A stretch of DNA of 64,000 nt from Rheinheimera hassiensis. Its GTDB lineage: Bacteria; Pseudomonadota; Gammaproteobacteria; Enterobacterales; Alteromonadaceae. Under the pieces are notes generated by a model. The model did no database searches. It was not told where the DNA came from and saw only the letters and a list, made by a program, of their open reading frames with translations. Position numbers and translations under genes: made by a program. Where the stretch lies: assembly GCF_022436675.1 (NCBI RefSeq), contig NZ_JAKUJZ010000004.1, forward strand, positions 124,001 to 188,000. The letters run 5' to 3'. Shown here one piece after another: positions 1-7,334 of the stretch; position 1 is the stretch's first letter, and each line of letters begins with the position of its first letter.

Positions 1-1
1 G

Positions 2-142
2 CAACCCGATGCCCGGCTGGTGGCTGGCAGTGCTGAATTTGTCGGCTTATCTCAGTTACATCTACTCGATTTTCGCCAGCGCCTGGCGCAAATGCTGCCG
101 CAGTTAAAACAACAACTGGAGAGCAACAATGAACCTGCTTGA
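2..142 (+). CDS. fliH: Flagellar assembly protein FliH, C-terminal end (partial)
   Basis: An open frame enters from the left edge and stops with TGA at 140-142, overlapping the start of fliI by 14 bases. The 46 visible residues end in a Leu/Gln-rich helical tail (LAQMLPQLKQQLES). That suits the C-terminus of FliH, the cytosolic regulator that binds and restrains the FliI ATPase. Assignment rests mainly on position: FliH directly precedes FliI and FliJ in many flagellar operons, and overlap is common there. The visible part alone is too short to recognise by sequence, and the start lies outside the window. Confidence 0.6.
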   Translation, partial: QPDARLVAGSAEFVGLSQLHLLDFRQRLAQMLPQLKQQLESNNEPA

Positions 143-1457
143 CCGCTTGCAACAGGCAGGCAGCCAGTTAGATGCCGGTGCCTTATATCAGAGCTTTGGT
201 ACTCTGGTAAGGGTAAATGGCATGGTGCTTACCGTAGCCGGTGGCCAGTACACATTAGGGCAACGTTATCAGGTAGAAATGCAGGACGGCCAGTGGGTTG
301 AAGCTGAAGTGGTAGGTTTTGACCGCGAGCAGGCGTTTTTAATGCCACTTACCAATGCCAGTGCGCTGACAACCGGCGCCAGAGTAAAGCCGCTGCTAAG
401 TGCCGGTGCGCTTACCGTAAGCCGGGCACTGCTGGGGCGGATAGTTGACGGCCTGATGCAACCGCTGGACGGCGGTCCGGCCTTAACCAAAGGTGAGCAT
501 ATCAGCAGCCAGCTGGCGGCGGTAAACCCAATGCAGAAAAAGGGCGTCAGTACGCCGCTGGATGTCGGCATAAAAGCCATTAATGGCTTATTTACTGTTG
601 GCCAGGGCCAGCGGCTGGGCTTATTTGCCGGCTCTGGCGTGGGTAAAAGTAAATTGCTTGGCATGATGACACGCTTTACCAGTGCCGATGTGGTGATTGT
701 CGGTTTAGTGGGCGAGCGCGGCTGGGAAGTAAAAGACTTTATTGAACATAGCCTCGGCCCGGATGGCATGAAAAAAGCCATTGTCGTAGCCGCACCGGCC
801 GATCAGTCGCCGTTGCTGCGGATGCGCAGTGCCGAGCTGGCGCACCGTTTGGCAGCCTGGTTTCGCGATCAAGGCCTGCATGTGTTACTGCTGGTTGATT
901 CGTTAACCCGCTATGCCCAGGCACAGCGCGAAATTGCGCTGTCAGTTGGTGAGCCGCCAGCCACCCGCGGCTATCCGCCGTCGGTATTTAGCAAGCTTAC
1001 CCAGTTGGTAGAGCGCGCAGGTAACAGCAGCGACAGCAGTGGCAGCATGACAGCCATTTACACCGTGCTGGCGGAAGGTGACGACCAGCAGGATCCGATA
1101 GCCGATGCTGCCCGCGCTATTCTGGATGGTCATGTGGTATTAAGCCGCGAGCTGGCCGAGCGCGGCCATTATCCGGCGATAGATATAGGCGCTTCCATCA
1201 GCCGGGTTATGCCGAATATTGTCTCTGAGCAACAGCTGAAAAGCTGTTACAGCTTAAAACGTTTATACAGCCGTTATCAGCAGGTACAGGAGCTGATCCC
1301 GCTGGGGGCTTATCAGGCCGGTAAAGACAGCGAGCTGGATCGCGCCGTGGCACTGTATCCGAAGATAGAGCAGTTCCTCTGTCAGGGTTTAAATGAACAG
1401 GTTGATTTCGGCCAAACTGAACAACAACTGGCAACTTTGGTGGCGCAGCATGCTTAA
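129..1457 (+). CDS. fliI: Flagellum-specific ATPase FliI
   Basis: Cytoplasmic ATPase that energises export of flagellar rod, hook and filament proteins; F1-beta-like. The 442 residues match the usual family length. Walker A is GSGVGKS at residues 168-174, Walker B LLLVD at about 253-257, and the alpha/beta ATPase signature region PPSVFSKLTQL follows near 283-293. The stretch from QDPIADAARAILDGH onward is typical of the FliI/YscN group. The ATG at 129 lies inside the end of fliH and the gene overlaps fliJ by 8 bases, so the three are translationally coupled. No fliK follows fliJ, which is more like the fliEFGHIJ block of lateral flagella than the long polar operon; that part is inference. Confidence 0.95.
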   Translation: MNLLDRLQQAGSQLDAGALYQSFGTLVRVNGMVLTVAGGQYTLGQRYQVEMQDGQWVEAEVVGFDREQAFLMPLTNASALTTGARVKPLLSAGALTVSRALLGRIVDGLMQPLDGGPALTKGEHISSQLAAVNPMQKKGVSTPLDVGIKAINGLFTVGQGQRLGLFAGSGVGKSKLLGMMTRFTSADVVIVGLVGERGWEVKDFIEHSLGPDGMKKAIVVAAPADQSPLLRMRSAELAHRLAAWFRDQGLHVLLLVDSLTRYAQAQREIALSVGEPPATRGYPPSVFSKLTQLVERAGNSSDSSGSMTAIYTVLAEGDDQQDPIADAARAILDGHVVLSRELAERGHYPAIDIGASISRVMPNIVSEQQLKSCYSLKRLYSRYQQVQELIPLGAYQAGKDSELDRAVALYPKIEQFLCQGLNEQVDFGQTEQQLATLVAQHA

Positions 1458-1869
1458 AAAATATCTGCAAACACAGCAGGATAACTTCGATATCATGCGC
1501 AGCCGGCATAGCCAGCTGCAGCGTCAGGCCGAGCACGAACAACAGCGTAGCAGCCTGCTGGCACAACATATCGACAGTATGGAAACCAGCCGCCAGATGG
1601 CATGCAGCCTTAGCCTGCAAAACTTGTCGGGCTTAAAAGTCATTATGCAGGACATGGCACAGCAACAGCAGCACCGCAGCGATTTGGCGCAGCAGGAAGT
1701 GGCCATGCAGCAACAAGCCTGCAGCAAACAGGCAGCTTACAACCTGGCCATAGAGCAAGTACTGGAAAAACGCCGCCAGCGCCAGTTACTGCAACAACAA
1801 CGGCGCGAGCAAAAACAGCAGGACGAACTGGCAATGCAAATGTATCTGCGCCAGCGCGTAACCGGCTGA
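1450..1869 (+). CDS. fliJ: Flagellar export protein FliJ
   Basis: Small coiled-coil protein of 139 residues, rich in Gln, Arg and Glu and almost free of predicted strand or Pro, as expected for FliJ, the stalk-like partner that links the FliI hexamer to the export gate. The start chosen is ATG 1450, which overlaps the last 8 bases of fliI; the frame stays open 57 bases further upstream, but that would lie wholly inside fliI. FliJ sequences diverge greatly, so the call depends on length, helical composition and position. It is the last gene of this operon: the next gene is convergent and begins its 3' end only 5 bases away. Confidence 0.8.
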   Translation: MLKKYLQTQQDNFDIMRSRHSQLQRQAEHEQQRSSLLAQHIDSMETSRQMACSLSLQNLSGLKVIMQDMAQQQQHRSDLAQQEVAMQQQACSKQAAYNLAIEQVLEKRRQRQLLQQQRREQKQQDELAMQMYLRQRVTG

Positions 1870-1874
1870 GCAGG

Positions 1875-2555
1875 CTATTTCACCACAAAATCAAAATACT
1901 GTTCGGTATAAACCGGTGGCTGGTGGGTAAAGTGCCACCATTCCATGCTGTATACCTTAAAACCGGCGTTGTGCATCAGGTTTTCCAGCAGCTGCCGGTT
2001 GGCTTGTTGTGCGGCTGTAATGCCGGGTGCACCAACATTGGATACCGGATCAAACATATCAAACGCTGAGCCCATATCAATTGGCCGCCAGTTGCCGCTG
2101 TTATCTTTTGCCGCCAGCGTTAAATCTATCGTGCTGCCGCGGCTGTGGCCGGACTTTTCGGCAATATATTCGCCCACCAGTTTATCTTTGCCCAGATTCG
2201 GATAGTACTGCGCTTTGGTGCGGGTATCGCTTAAATCGCTGGCCCAGCGCATAAAGTGGTTTACCGCCCGTTGTGGCCGGTAGCAGTCATAGACCCAAAG
2301 TGAAAGCCCCTGCGCCGCAGCAGCCTCCTGCACTTTGACCAAGGCTGCGGCTGCATCACGCTGCAAGTAACATTTATTGGCCTGATAACCATCAACCCGG
2401 CTGCCAACAAAGTTATTAGTACCCAGATACGCCATATGCACCTGAATGTCAGCGCTTAAAGTACTGATATCAGTAAAGTCTTCGGGGACCTCTGATATAG
2501 GCAGCGTCCCGCTGCCGTTTCCGAGGAGCATAGCGATCAGTGTCAGGGTTTTCAT
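1875..2555 (-). CDS. VanX-like D-alanyl-D-alanine dipeptidase (peptidase M15D)
   Basis: Zinc dipeptidase of the VanX/DdpX family, which splits D-Ala-D-Ala. From ATG 2555 the protein has 226 residues and opens with MKTLTLIAMLLGNGSG, a short hydrophobic leader, so it may act in the periplasm. The family's key residues are present: Arg93 in YRPQRA, zinc ligands His137 and Asp144 in SGHSRGSTIDLTL, catalytic Glu205 and zinc ligand His208 in MEWWHF. A longer frame begins at 2606 but would overlap the upstream antiporter by over 50 bases. The chosen ATG overlaps the antiporter stop (ATGA), so the two are coupled. There are no vancomycin-resistance genes nearby, so a nutritional or wall-recycling role is more likely than resistance. 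Confidence 0.85.
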   Translation of the reverse strand: MKTLTLIAMLLGNGSGTLPISEVPEDFTDISTLSADIQVHMAYLGTNNFVGSRVDGYQANKCYLQRDAAAALVKVQEAAAAQGLSLWVYDCYRPQRAVNHFMRWASDLSDTRTKAQYYPNLGKDKLVGEYIAEKSGHSRGSTIDLTLAAKDNSGNWRPIDMGSAFDMFDPVSNVGAPGITAAQQANRQLLENLMHNAGFKVYSMEWWHFTHQPPVYTEQYFDFVVK

Positions 2556-3943
2556 ATCATTAATACCCCAGCGGTTAAAAAGGCCAGCAGCGCCAGCACA
2601 CCGCAAAACAATGCATAAGGCAGCTGGGTTTTTACGTGTTCGAGTAAATCACAACCCGAGGCGACTGAACTTACTGCGGTGCTGTCGGATATCGGCGAGC
2701 AGTGATCGCCAAACACACCACCGCTGAGTATTGCCGCCAGCACCAAAGACGGCGGCAAACCGAGCAGTTCTACCATCGGCATGCCGATGGGGATCAAAAT
2801 AGCAAAGGTGCCCCAACTGGTGCCGGTGGTAAACGAAATTAACCCGCCGGCCAGAAATAGCAGGCATGGGATCAGCACCAGCGGCAGGCTGTCATTAACG
2901 ATAGAGGCAATAAAAGTACCGGTGCCCAGCAGTTTTAAACTACTGCCCAGCGCCAGCGAGAGCAGCACTATCGTTACCAGTGGCAACAGTTCACTCATGC
3001 CTTTAAAGCCGATATCAACCAGTTGCTGATGCTTAAAGCGTTTACTGAATAACATCATGCAATACGCTACTAAACACGCCAGTGTGGTGGCATATAACAC
3101 GGATTGCGAGCCAGAGCCGCCCACCAATCTGCCATTGCCGGTCATCAGCATAAAGCCCAGCATTGAGGCGACCAGCGTGAATAATGGCACCAGCATAAAA
3201 GACGGGTGGCTGGGTTTAATATCAATTTCGGTATGGGCCGACAGTGTATGTAATTGTTGCTCTGACTTACGCATCTGGCCATAAACCTTGCCGGTAATAA
3301 TGGTGTACAGCACTACTGTTAGCGTAAATAGTGCATAAAAATTCAGCGGTATAGTGCCAATTAGCACACTTACAGCGTTATCGCCCAGTGAATAGTTGCT
3401 AAGCAGGCCCAGAATATAAGCGCCCCAGCCGTTAAGCAGAATAATAATGCAAATGGGGGCGCTGGTACCGTCGATAATATAGGCCAGCCGGGCACGGCTC
3501 ATGTTAAACTTGTCGAATAAGCCGCGTGAACTGATACCGGCGGTAAGTGAGCTAAGGTTAGACTCGATAAAGGTAACCGAGCTGATAAAAAAGGTCAGCA
3601 AGCCTGCCTGCCGAGGGGTTTTTGCCACGCCTTTTTCGACCAGCATTTTTACCGTGGCCGACACCCCGCCAGAGTCTCGCATATAGGCCAGCAAGCCGCC
3701 TACCAGCAACGAAAACATCAAAATACGGGCGTTATCACTGTCTTTGGTTACCGCAACAATGCGCTCCAGCGTTTGAATGCTGCCATCGAGCAACAGGCCC
3801 GGCCCGGCGCCCTGGCCGGCCTGCAAAAAAATCAGTAACTCAGCGCTGCATAATGATAGCAGCAGGGCCAGTATCACTTCTTTACGCCACAGTACAATGA
3901 CAATGGCGACCAGCGCCGGAACTAAGGTTAACCAATCAGCCAA
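2552..3943 (-). CDS. NhaC-family antiporter / transporter
   Basis: Inner-membrane protein of 463 residues with about ten or more hydrophobic segments. The region GTSWGTFAILIPIGMPM followed by GDHCSPISDSTAVSSVASGCD is characteristic of the Na_H_antiporter (NhaC) family, whose members exchange sodium for protons or for organic acids and amino acids. The substrate cannot be read from sequence. Its stop overlaps the start of the VanX-like dipeptidase gene by four bases, which hints that the transporter may move a product of dipeptide cleavage such as an amino acid, rather than serving only in pH or sodium control. The region upstream (3944-4169) holds its promoter side and that of the divergent peptidase; no clear site was seen. 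Confidence 0.85.
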   Translation of the reverse strand: MADWLTLVPALVAIVIVLWRKEVILALLLSLCSAELLIFLQAGQGAGPGLLLDGSIQTLERIVAVTKDSDNARILMFSLLVGGLLAYMRDSGGVSATVKMLVEKGVAKTPRQAGLLTFFISSVTFIESNLSSLTAGISSRGLFDKFNMSRARLAYIIDGTSAPICIIILLNGWGAYILGLLSNYSLGDNAVSVLIGTIPLNFYALFTLTVVLYTIITGKVYGQMRKSEQQLHTLSAHTEIDIKPSHPSFMLVPLFTLVASMLGFMLMTGNGRLVGGSGSQSVLYATTLACLVAYCMMLFSKRFKHQQLVDIGFKGMSELLPLVTIVLLSLALGSSLKLLGTGTFIASIVNDSLPLVLIPCLLFLAGGLISFTTGTSWGTFAILIPIGMPMVELLGLPPSLVLAAILSGGVFGDHCSPISDSTAVSSVASGCDLLEHVKTQLPYALFCGVLALLAFLTAGVLMI

Positions 3944-4169
3944 AATGGCCTCCTGTTATTATTATTGTGTTTTGCTTTGCTGCTGAATAATTTATACCGG
4001 TTGTGCCACAGTGTCGCAAGCTTTGCCGTGGCTTTTGCGATAAAGCGGCCATGGCAGCCGATTGCGACAGTAGGTGCTATTCAGCGGTTTGCTGGTTTGT
4101 GATTAACTTGCATTTGTTAACAGAACTACGCCATGCTAGCAGGCTCAGGCAGTTAAGCAGAGGTGTAAC

Positions 4170-5603
4170 ATGCAAGGTGCTCTTCGTAAACTTTTGGCTA
4201 GCGGGCTTCTGGCCGGCGTATTCAGTTTAACCATGGCGGTACAGGCAATGACGATGAATAGTTTATCCCCAACGCAGTATAACGAGATTAAGCAAAGCGC
4301 TCTGGATAAGCCGCAACTGGACTATGACGACATCGCGCCGCTGCTCGTGCAGCATCAGCAAAACCCGTTATTTCGCTTTACGCAGTTGGGGCAATCGGCA
4401 CTGGGTACGCCAATCTGGCAAATTGACATTGGCAGCGGGCCGGTAAAAATTCTGGCCTGGTCACAAATGCACGGCAATGAGTCTACCGCTACCGCGGCGC
4501 TAATGGATTTACTGAATTTTATTGCTGCAGAGCCGCAAAAAAACTGGCGTGACAACTGGCTGAGTAAAGTCAGTATCCGCTTAATACCCATGGTAAACCC
4601 CGACGGTGCCGCTGCCGGTTCACGCTTTAACAGCATGGGCATCGATATTAACCGCGACGCCAAAGCGTTACAAAGCCCGGAAGGCCGTTTGCTAATCCAG
4701 GCCGCCAAAGAGTTTAAACCGGATTTTGGCCTTAACCTGCATGACCAGAACCGCTTTTATGCTGTAGGCGACAGCAATAAACAAGCGACTATCTCATTAC
4801 TGGCGCCGGCATTTAATGAAGCAAAAGACATCGACGCCGCCCGTAAAAAAGCCATGCAACTGATTGGCGATATGCGTGATTTGCTGGAGAGTGAGCTGCC
4901 GGGCTATCTGGCGAAATACAACGACACTTTTTCATGGCGCTCCTTTGGTGACACCTTTGCCGGTATGGGCATCAGCACTGTGCTGATTGAGTCCGGCGGC
5001 CACCCGCGCGACGACAACCGCCAGGTAGCACGCAAACTTAATACCCAGTTGCTGGTAATGAGCATTGAAAGTATCGGCAGCGGCGCTTATCAGCAACAGC
5101 CGCTAAGTGCGTATCAGGCTATTCCGTTTAACCGCGATGGCGGCATTAAAGATTTGCTGATTAGTAGCCTGGGTATCAGTGTAAATGGCAACAAGGCTCA
5201 GGTCGATCTGGCGCTAGAGCTGGATACCAGCGGCGGCCAGGGCCGGGTGCGCGATATTGGCGATCTGTCTATTTATGGTGGTTACCAGCAGTTTGACGCC
5301 AGCGGCCTGCAGTATCAGGCGCCCAAAGCCTATGCGCTTAGCCAAGCCTTAACGCTGGATAACGCCGGTTATATTGCACTGCTGCGCCAGGGGTACAGCC
5401 ACTTTAGCGGTGATGCTGCATTGCTAAGCAATAACTCAGATTTTCCGGTGGTGATAAACCCCAAAGGTTTGGCCACAACAACGCCACAGCGCCAGCGTTT
5501 GGCCACTTTTTTACTGCGCAATGACAAAGGCGTGCAGCTGGCGCTGTTAAACGGCCAGTTGCTGGATCTTAACAACGCTACACTGCTGGATCTTAACAAA
5601 TAG
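4170..5603 (+). CDS. Secreted M14-family zinc carboxypeptidase
   Basis: A 477-residue exported metallopeptidase. Residues 1-26 form a signal peptide (hydrophobic core LLASGLLAGVFSLTMAV, AxA-like end near VQA). The M14 signature is complete: zinc ligands His101 and Glu104 in MHGNES, His191 in NLHDQ, substrate-binding Asn161-Arg162 in DINRD, and catalytic Glu274 in VLIESGG. The C-terminal 170 residues are an extra beta-rich region of unknown role. The start ATG is preceded by a good ribosome site (AGAGGTG). It stands alone, between the antiporter operon and the sigma-factor operon. Substrate may be peptides or murein-derived peptides; sequence alone does not decide. Confidence 0.88.
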   Translation: MQGALRKLLASGLLAGVFSLTMAVQAMTMNSLSPTQYNEIKQSALDKPQLDYDDIAPLLVQHQQNPLFRFTQLGQSALGTPIWQIDIGSGPVKILAWSQMHGNESTATAALMDLLNFIAAEPQKNWRDNWLSKVSIRLIPMVNPDGAAAGSRFNSMGIDINRDAKALQSPEGRLLIQAAKEFKPDFGLNLHDQNRFYAVGDSNKQATISLLAPAFNEAKDIDAARKKAMQLIGDMRDLLESELPGYLAKYNDTFSWRSFGDTFAGMGISTVLIESGGHPRDDNRQVARKLNTQLLVMSIESIGSGAYQQQPLSAYQAIPFNRDGGIKDLLISSLGISVNGNKAQVDLALELDTSGGQGRVRDIGDLSIYGGYQQFDASGLQYQAPKAYALSQALTLDNAGYIALLRQGYSHFSGDAALLSNNSDFPVVINPKGLATTTPQRQRLATFLLRNDKGVQLALLNGQLLDLNNATLLDLNK

Positions 5604-5734
5604 TGCTAAGCCGGCTGGCGCAAACTGGCCGGCAAGCTGCGGCATCGCCGTGCTGACATCGTTGTCAACATAGTGTCATATCTGTGCGGTATTGTGCGCT
5701 ATGGTGCAGCGATGCAATAACAGGGCAGGGCATT

Positions 5735-6241
5735 ATGTTTAGTAGATCAGTGTCTGGCGTAAATCAGTCAGAGCCAGGGCTACACCAGGCGCTGAAAAAT
5801 ACCGCGCCACTGGCACGTTATCTGGAAAAAAATGCCAGTAGCGCTGATGCGGCCGATATTTTTCAGGAGTCTATCGCCAGAGTGCTGGAGCAGGCCAGGC
5901 AAAAGCCTGTGCTTAATCCGCTGGCTTATGCCTTTACCGTGGCCCGCCATATGCTGATGCGGCTAAAACCGCTACCGGCAGAACAACCAGACGAGCTGGC
6001 CTGTCAAAGCGCCAACCCGGAAGAAATGGCCAGTATGCAGCAAACGGTTGCTCTGTTTAGTCAGGCGCTGGAAGCTATGCCTGCGTTACGGCGTCAGGTA
6101 TTTGTGTTGTACCGCATGGAGGGCAAAAGCCGCAGCTGCATTGCTGCTTTACTGCAAATCAGTGAAGAAGCGGTATCTAAGCATGTCAGCCGCGCCCTGG
6201 CAGATATTCAGCGTCAAATCGATCGGCAGCATACGGTGTAA
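5735..6241 (+). CDS. ECF sigma factor, FecI-like
   Basis: RNA polymerase sigma factor of 168 residues. Region 2 is seen at DAADIFQESIARVLEQARQ...LAYAFTVARHMLMRL (roughly residues 37-78) and the region 4 helix-turn-helix at RRQVFVLYRMEGKSRSCIAALLQISEEAVSKHVSRAL (about 122-158). The start at ATG 5735 has GGGCAGG upstream; a longer frame from 5684 gives a poor N-terminus. It is followed by a FecR-like regulator and a TonB receptor with a signalling domain, the standard FecI-FecR-FecA order for surface signalling, in which ligand binding at the outer membrane releases the sigma factor to transcribe the receptor gene. No autoregulated promoter could be identified by eye. Confidence 0.85.
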   Translation: MFSRSVSGVNQSEPGLHQALKNTAPLARYLEKNASSADAADIFQESIARVLEQARQKPVLNPLAYAFTVARHMLMRLKPLPAEQPDELACQSANPEEMASMQQTVALFSQALEAMPALRRQVFVLYRMEGKSRSCIAALLQISEEAVSKHVSRALADIQRQIDRQHTV

Positions 6242-6274
6242 CAACCTCAGCGCTGGGTAATTAAAACCCGTTAA

Positions 6275-7333
6275 GTGAATGCCATCTTTTTATTACAGGA
6301 TTTTGAGTACAGCACCTTGAGTACAGCAGAACAAACAGAGCAGGATCTGTATTTACAGGCCGCAGCCTGGGTAGAAAAGCTCGCCGCCGGTGAGCTGGAC
6401 AGCCTGAGCAAAAGGCGGTTTAGCCATTGGCTGGATGCCGATCCGCGCCACCGCGAGCTGTTATTGTCGATGCTGCAAACCTGGCAAGACCCGGCGTTAA
6501 CCAAAGCATTGGCTGCCTATCAACCACATCCGCTAAAACGCTGGCGGCTTTCGTTATTACGCTCTCATTTAACCGGCGCAGCTATATTTCCCCGAACGGT
6601 ATCGTTAACGGCTGTCGCATGCAGCGCTGTGCTGGCAGTGGCGCTGTATCTGGGCCATGGCAGCTTGTTTCATAGTGCTGCGCCTTATGAATTAAAAACA
6701 GCGCAGGCCAGCACCATGCACCAGACGCTGGGCGATGGCTCGGTGGTGGATATGGCCGCAGCCAGCCAGCTAACAGTATTGTTTAGCGCAGATAAACGCC
6801 AGGTAGTGCAGGGGCTGGGCGCAGCCTATTTTGCCGTAGCCAAAGATAAACAACGGCCGTTTGAAGTGCGGCTGGACCAAGCTACTGTGGTTGCAGTAGG
6901 CACAGAATTTAATATCGACCGCGACCCGGAACTGATAGATATCACGGTGTACGAAGGGGCAGTGCAGGTGCAGGCCACCGCCACCGGCCCACGGCAGCTG
7001 CTTAAAGCCGGTGAGCGGGTGCGCATCAGGCAGAATAAGTTATCAAAGGTAGAAAAAGTCGACCTGCAGCAATTGGTTGACTGGCGCTCAGGTTGGATAG
7101 AAATTGAAAACGAACCCTTAGCCTATTTGCTGCACCGGTTAAACCGCTCAGCGCGGGTGCCGGTTAGCGCCAGTACTGAAGTCGCGGGTTTACGAGTGGC
7201 CGGCCGCTTTGAGCTGGCCAATACGCAGCAGACGTTACAGGCATTAACAGAAGCCTATGGCCTGACGTTGCAGCAACATAGCAGCGGTGTACGGCTTAGC
7301 CGGTCGCCGCAACCGCAACCGCTACAGCAATAG
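6275..7333 (+). CDS. FecR-family anti-sigma regulator
   Basis: Inner-membrane regulator of about 352 residues that relays the receptor signal to the sigma factor. The N-terminal cytoplasmic DUF4880-like part (AAAWVEKLAAGELDSLSKRRFSHWL, about 29-53) is followed by one membrane segment at about 107-128, then the FecR domain (MHQTLGDGSVVDMAAASQL to about 235) and a C-terminal DUF4974-like region (VDWRSGWIEIENEPLAYLLHRLNR) that contacts the receptor's STN domain. The start is uncertain: GTG 6275 gives the full frame but has a weak ribosome site, while TTG 6317 lies about 14 bases after ACAGGAT. The stop is two bases before the receptor ATG. Confidence 0.88.
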   Translation: MNAIFLLQDFEYSTLSTAEQTEQDLYLQAAAWVEKLAAGELDSLSKRRFSHWLDADPRHRELLLSMLQTWQDPALTKALAAYQPHPLKRWRLSLLRSHLTGAAIFPRTVSLTAVACSAVLAVALYLGHGSLFHSAAPYELKTAQASTMHQTLGDGSVVDMAAASQLTVLFSADKRQVVQGLGAAYFAVAKDKQRPFEVRLDQATVVAVGTEFNIDRDPELIDITVYEGAVQVQATATGPRQLLKAGERVRIRQNKLSKVEKVDLQQLVDWRSGWIEIENEPLAYLLHRLNRSARVPVSASTEVAGLRVAGRFELANTQQTLQALTEAYGLTLQQHSSGVRLSRSPQPQPLQQ

Positions 7334-7334
7334 T

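Noticed and set aside
269-781. Long open frame of 170 codons opposite fliI.
   Set aside because: It is the antisense shadow of a clear gene, with no family features. The same applies to other long antisense frames, such as 7442-8080 and 38941-39633.
1875-2555. VanX-like gene as a vancomycin-resistance determinant.
   Set aside because: There is no VanH, VanA-type ligase or VanRS nearby and the host is Gram-negative; the leader peptide and coupled transporter suggest nutrition or wall turnover.
5610-5633. GCCGGC...GGCCGGC hairpin after the M14 peptidase gene.
   Set aside because: GC-rich pairing is expected by chance here and no T-run follows.
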